From assembly GCA_965370555.1 (NCBI GenBank), contig CBDUVB010000002.1, forward strand, positions 1-64,000: DNA of 64,000 bases. Reading direction: 5' to 3'. Source of the DNA: JAJOKK01 sp965370555 (GTDB lineage: Bacteria; Bipolaricaulota; Bipolaricaulia; UBA7950; UBA9294). Made by a program: the position numbers and the translations under genes. The notes beneath the pieces were generated by a model that was not told the DNA's origin, did no database searches, and saw nothing but the letters and a program-made list of their open reading frames with translations. Shown here in pieces: positions 62,276 through 64,000 of this stretch. Position 1 is the first letter of the stretch, and each line of letters opens with the position of its first letter.

Positions 62276-63406
62276 ATGAACTGTCTGATCGACCCACGTA
62301 CACTGTTGCGGTTTGACTTTGGCCCGTTGCATCCGTTCAAAACCTACCGCCTCGGATTGACTTACGAACTGATGGAGGCCTACGGCCTCGTCGAAGAGGA
62401 AGCAGTTCGTATCTTGAAGCCGCGAATGGCTACCGATGAAGAGGTGTCACGTTTCCACACGGATGCGTATATCGAGGTCCTGCGCCTTGCCGACAGTGGC
62501 ATGTGGGTCCCGAATCTGTTCTCACACGGCCTAGGGACCGGGGATAATCCGGTCTTCCCCGGCGTCTATGAGTGGGGAACCCTCGTCGCTGGGTCGTCGA
62601 TCGACTGTGCGAAGGAGGTCCTCGCCGGCCGAGCCGAGATCGCGTTCAACATTGCCGGCGGGCTGCATCATGCCATGCCCTCCCGCGCCTCGGGCTTTTG
62701 CCACATCAACGACGTCGTGCTGGCGATCGTCCCCTTGGTAGAGACGGGGAAGCGCGTAGCGTACGTGGATATCGATGCCCACCATGGCGATGGGGTGCAA
62801 CACGCCTTCTACAGGACCGATCAGGTTCTCACCCTCTCAGTCCATCAGGACGGGCACACGATCTTCCCCGGGAGTGGATTTGTTAGTGAGATCGGACAGG
62901 GGGAAGGGCGCGGCTACGCGCTGAACGTTCCTCTATCCCCAGGAGCGCGGGATGACGCGTTCGAACGTATCTTCGACGAGATCGTCTTCCCAGCCCTCGA
63001 CTCCTATGCCCCGGATGTCCTGGTGACCCAACTGGGGGCCGATGCCCTGTTTGGCGATCGGGTTGCAAACTTAAGCATGAGCCTCTCTCTGTTTGAGCGA
63101 TACATTGAGCGACTGCGCGCGTTGCACATCCCGTGGCTCGCCCTCGGTGGGGGAGGATATGCCGTGGAGAACGTGGCGCGTGCGTGGACCCTTGCCTGGG
63201 CGCGGATGAACGATCTGACCTTGCCGGATGGGATTCCCGTCGAATGGCAAGAGGAGGCAACCCGTTACGGGATAAGAGTGAACAGCCTACGAGGGAAGGA
63301 GGTGGGCGATGGTCCCTCTCCTGGCTGCGTGCTGGACGAGCTCGACCGCACCGTTTGCTCGCTCAAGGAGACTGTCTTTCCGTTGATAGGGAATAACGAG
63401 TCGTGA
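62276..63406 (+). CDS. Histone-deacetylase-family protein, AcuC-like
   Basis: 376 residues of the class I histone deacetylase / acetoin utilisation (AcuC) fold, Zn2+-dependent amide hydrolases. Motifs: GGLHHAMPSRASGFCHINDV (catalytic His pair), VDIDAHHGDGVQHAF (zinc Asp/His), SVHQDGHTIFPG, LGADALFGDR (second zinc Asp) and GGGGYAVENVARAW (catalytic Tyr). Length and order are normal. AAGGAGGGAG lies about 10 bases before the ATG. In bacteria it could remove acetyl groups from acetyl-CoA synthetase or polyamines. Confidence 0.92.
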   Translation: MNCLIDPRTLLRFDFGPLHPFKTYRLGLTYELMEAYGLVEEEAVRILKPRMATDEEVSRFHTDAYIEVLRLADSGMWVPNLFSHGLGTGDNPVFPGVYEWGTLVAGSSIDCAKEVLAGRAEIAFNIAGGLHHAMPSRASGFCHINDVVLAIVPLVETGKRVAYVDIDAHHGDGVQHAFYRTDQVLTLSVHQDGHTIFPGSGFVSEIGQGEGRGYALNVPLSPGARDDAFERIFDEIVFPALDSYAPDVLVTQLGADALFGDRVANLSMSLSLFERYIERLRALHIPWLALGGGGYAVENVARAWTLAWARMNDLTLPDGIPVEWQEEATRYGIRVNSLRGKEVGDGPSPGCVLDELDRTVCSLKETVFPLIGNNES

Positions 63407-63857
63407 GAGGCTGTTGCATAAACCCCTTCTCCTTGCGAAACAGAAGCTTTCACCGCCGAGGACGCAGAGCACGCAGAGAGCAGAATGGGAACCTCAATGC
63501 TTTATCTCGGCGATCTTTGCGCCCTCTGCGGTAAAATGCTTGAAACTAGGATTCGAGCTTGAAGATGAGCAGTAGAAAAGGTTTACGCAACAGGCTCATG
63601 AGCGATGAGTAACTCCCCGTTCCTTCTCTTTCCTCGTTACTCATTCTGTCTGCCGCGGGCCTTCGGCGGATCGTGGGGATAATGCCGTAGACAAGCTACA
63701 AGGGGAGAGCCCGACGAAAGATGGCTCTTTCTTAATCCCTGCCCCTTAATCCTTCAATCCTGTATCTCCCTCTCGTCACCCATCACTGCCCTCTCTTTCT
63801 TGACACCCCTAGCCTGAAAGGATAGAGTGATGACCCTTTGGAAAGAGAGGAATCACC
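63407..63857. repeat. Intergenic region with an inverted repeat element
   Basis: ACCGCCGAGGACGCAGAG (63452-63469) and CTTTGCGCCCTCTGCGGT (63515-63532) are inverted copies with three mismatches, forming an element of about 80 bases. The remaining sequence has no gene. Confidence 0.6.
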
Positions 63858-64000
63858 ATGAGTGAACGACATCCACAGATTAAGTCGGTGCGCGCCCGTG
63901 AGACCATTCAAGTGAGTCTATCCGATGGACGTGTCTTCGAAGGACAGCGGAACACCCCGCTTCGCGAGTTCTTTCGCCTTGCGTATGGCAATACGGAAAA
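63858..64000 (+). CDS. Start of an unidentified gene (3' partial), TGS-like N-terminus
   Basis: 47 residues are visible from the ATG at 63858, with AGAGAGG about 8 bases upstream. The sequence SVRARETIQVSLSDGRVFEG and TPLREFFRLA has the shape of a TGS-like small beta domain as found at the start of some uridine kinase-like and threonyl-tRNA synthetase-like proteins. Too little is present to name it. Confidence 0.5.
   Translation, partial: MSERHPQIKSVRARETIQVSLSDGRVFEGQRNTPLREFFRLAYGNTE

Noticed and set aside
1..64000. CRISPR arrays, rRNA or tRNA genes
   Set aside because: Scanning by eye found no regularly spaced repeats of 25-40 bases and no cloverleaf or rRNA-like sequence; a tRNA search program could still find one that I missed.

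Overview
The window reads as a chromosomal segment of an uncultured bacterium. Genes are densely packed, many overlap by ATGA, GTG starts are common, and there is one full set of housekeeping genes (secD, yajC, holA, murF, ktr/trk, mgtE). The sugar catabolic genes most resemble those known from Thermotoga, and two kinases belong to families with pyrophosphate-using members. This suggests an anaerobic, deep-branching lineage; Bipolaricaulota (Acetothermia/OP1) is my best guess, but the sequence alone does not prove it.

Layout. 1-3.9 kb: end of a type I restriction locus (hsdR, an M48/YgjP-like peptidase, and a free-standing HsdR C-terminal domain). 4-8.5 kb: a lipoprotein, a LarA-family nickel racemase, a biotin-protein ligase, and a PhoU-like protein convergent with a PiT phosphate permease. 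8.9-36.7 kb: a large myo-inositol region. It holds an Fbp/Afu-type ABC importer with a nonsense-split HAD phosphatase and an inositol-kinase-like PfkB protein; a sugar ABC importer with its ATPase and a TIM-barrel isomerase; a LacI regulator; then kinase, HAD, isomerase, iolG and a frameshifted isomerase; and finally iolM-iolN-iolO-uxaE-uxuB followed by a PPi-type phosphofructokinase homologue, a HAD protein, 6-phosphogluconate dehydrogenase and a second LarA homologue. Four LacI-type operators (consensus TGCAAACGTTTGCA) lie at or just downstream of sigma70-like promoters of these units. 37.4-42.0 kb: mgtE, a membrane protein, yajC, secD and holA. 42-49.3 kb: an accessory island of AAA/TOPRIM-like ATPase, orphan AbiEi antitoxin, glycosyltransferase, membrane protein and DUF4062 protein, bracketed and split by truncated copies of the 5' end of holA. 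49.3-54.9 kb: THEP1-like NTPase, FMN-binding protein, YhaN/YhaO-like (SbcCD-like) pair and an rmuC remnant. 55.3-64 kb: murF, an S55 peptidase, trkH/trkA, a PKD-transglutaminase lipoprotein, a histone-deacetylase-family protein and the start of one more gene.

How the genes may work together. The inositol region encodes every step of the Thermotoga-type route from myo-inositol to D-mannonate: IolG, IolM, IolN, IolO, UxaE, UxuB. The usual exit (mannonate dehydratase, KDG kinase, KDPG aldolase) is not in the operon. Instead it ends with a LarA homologue and 6-phosphogluconate dehydrogenase. LarA-superfamily enzymes are known that epimerise D-gluconate at C2, which is the same reaction as D-mannonate to D-gluconate. 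I therefore propose an alternative route from mannonate through gluconate and 6-phosphogluconate to ribulose 5-phosphate. The gluconate kinase is not identified; the PfkA-type kinase in the operon is a candidate. This is the main novel-system hypothesis from the window.
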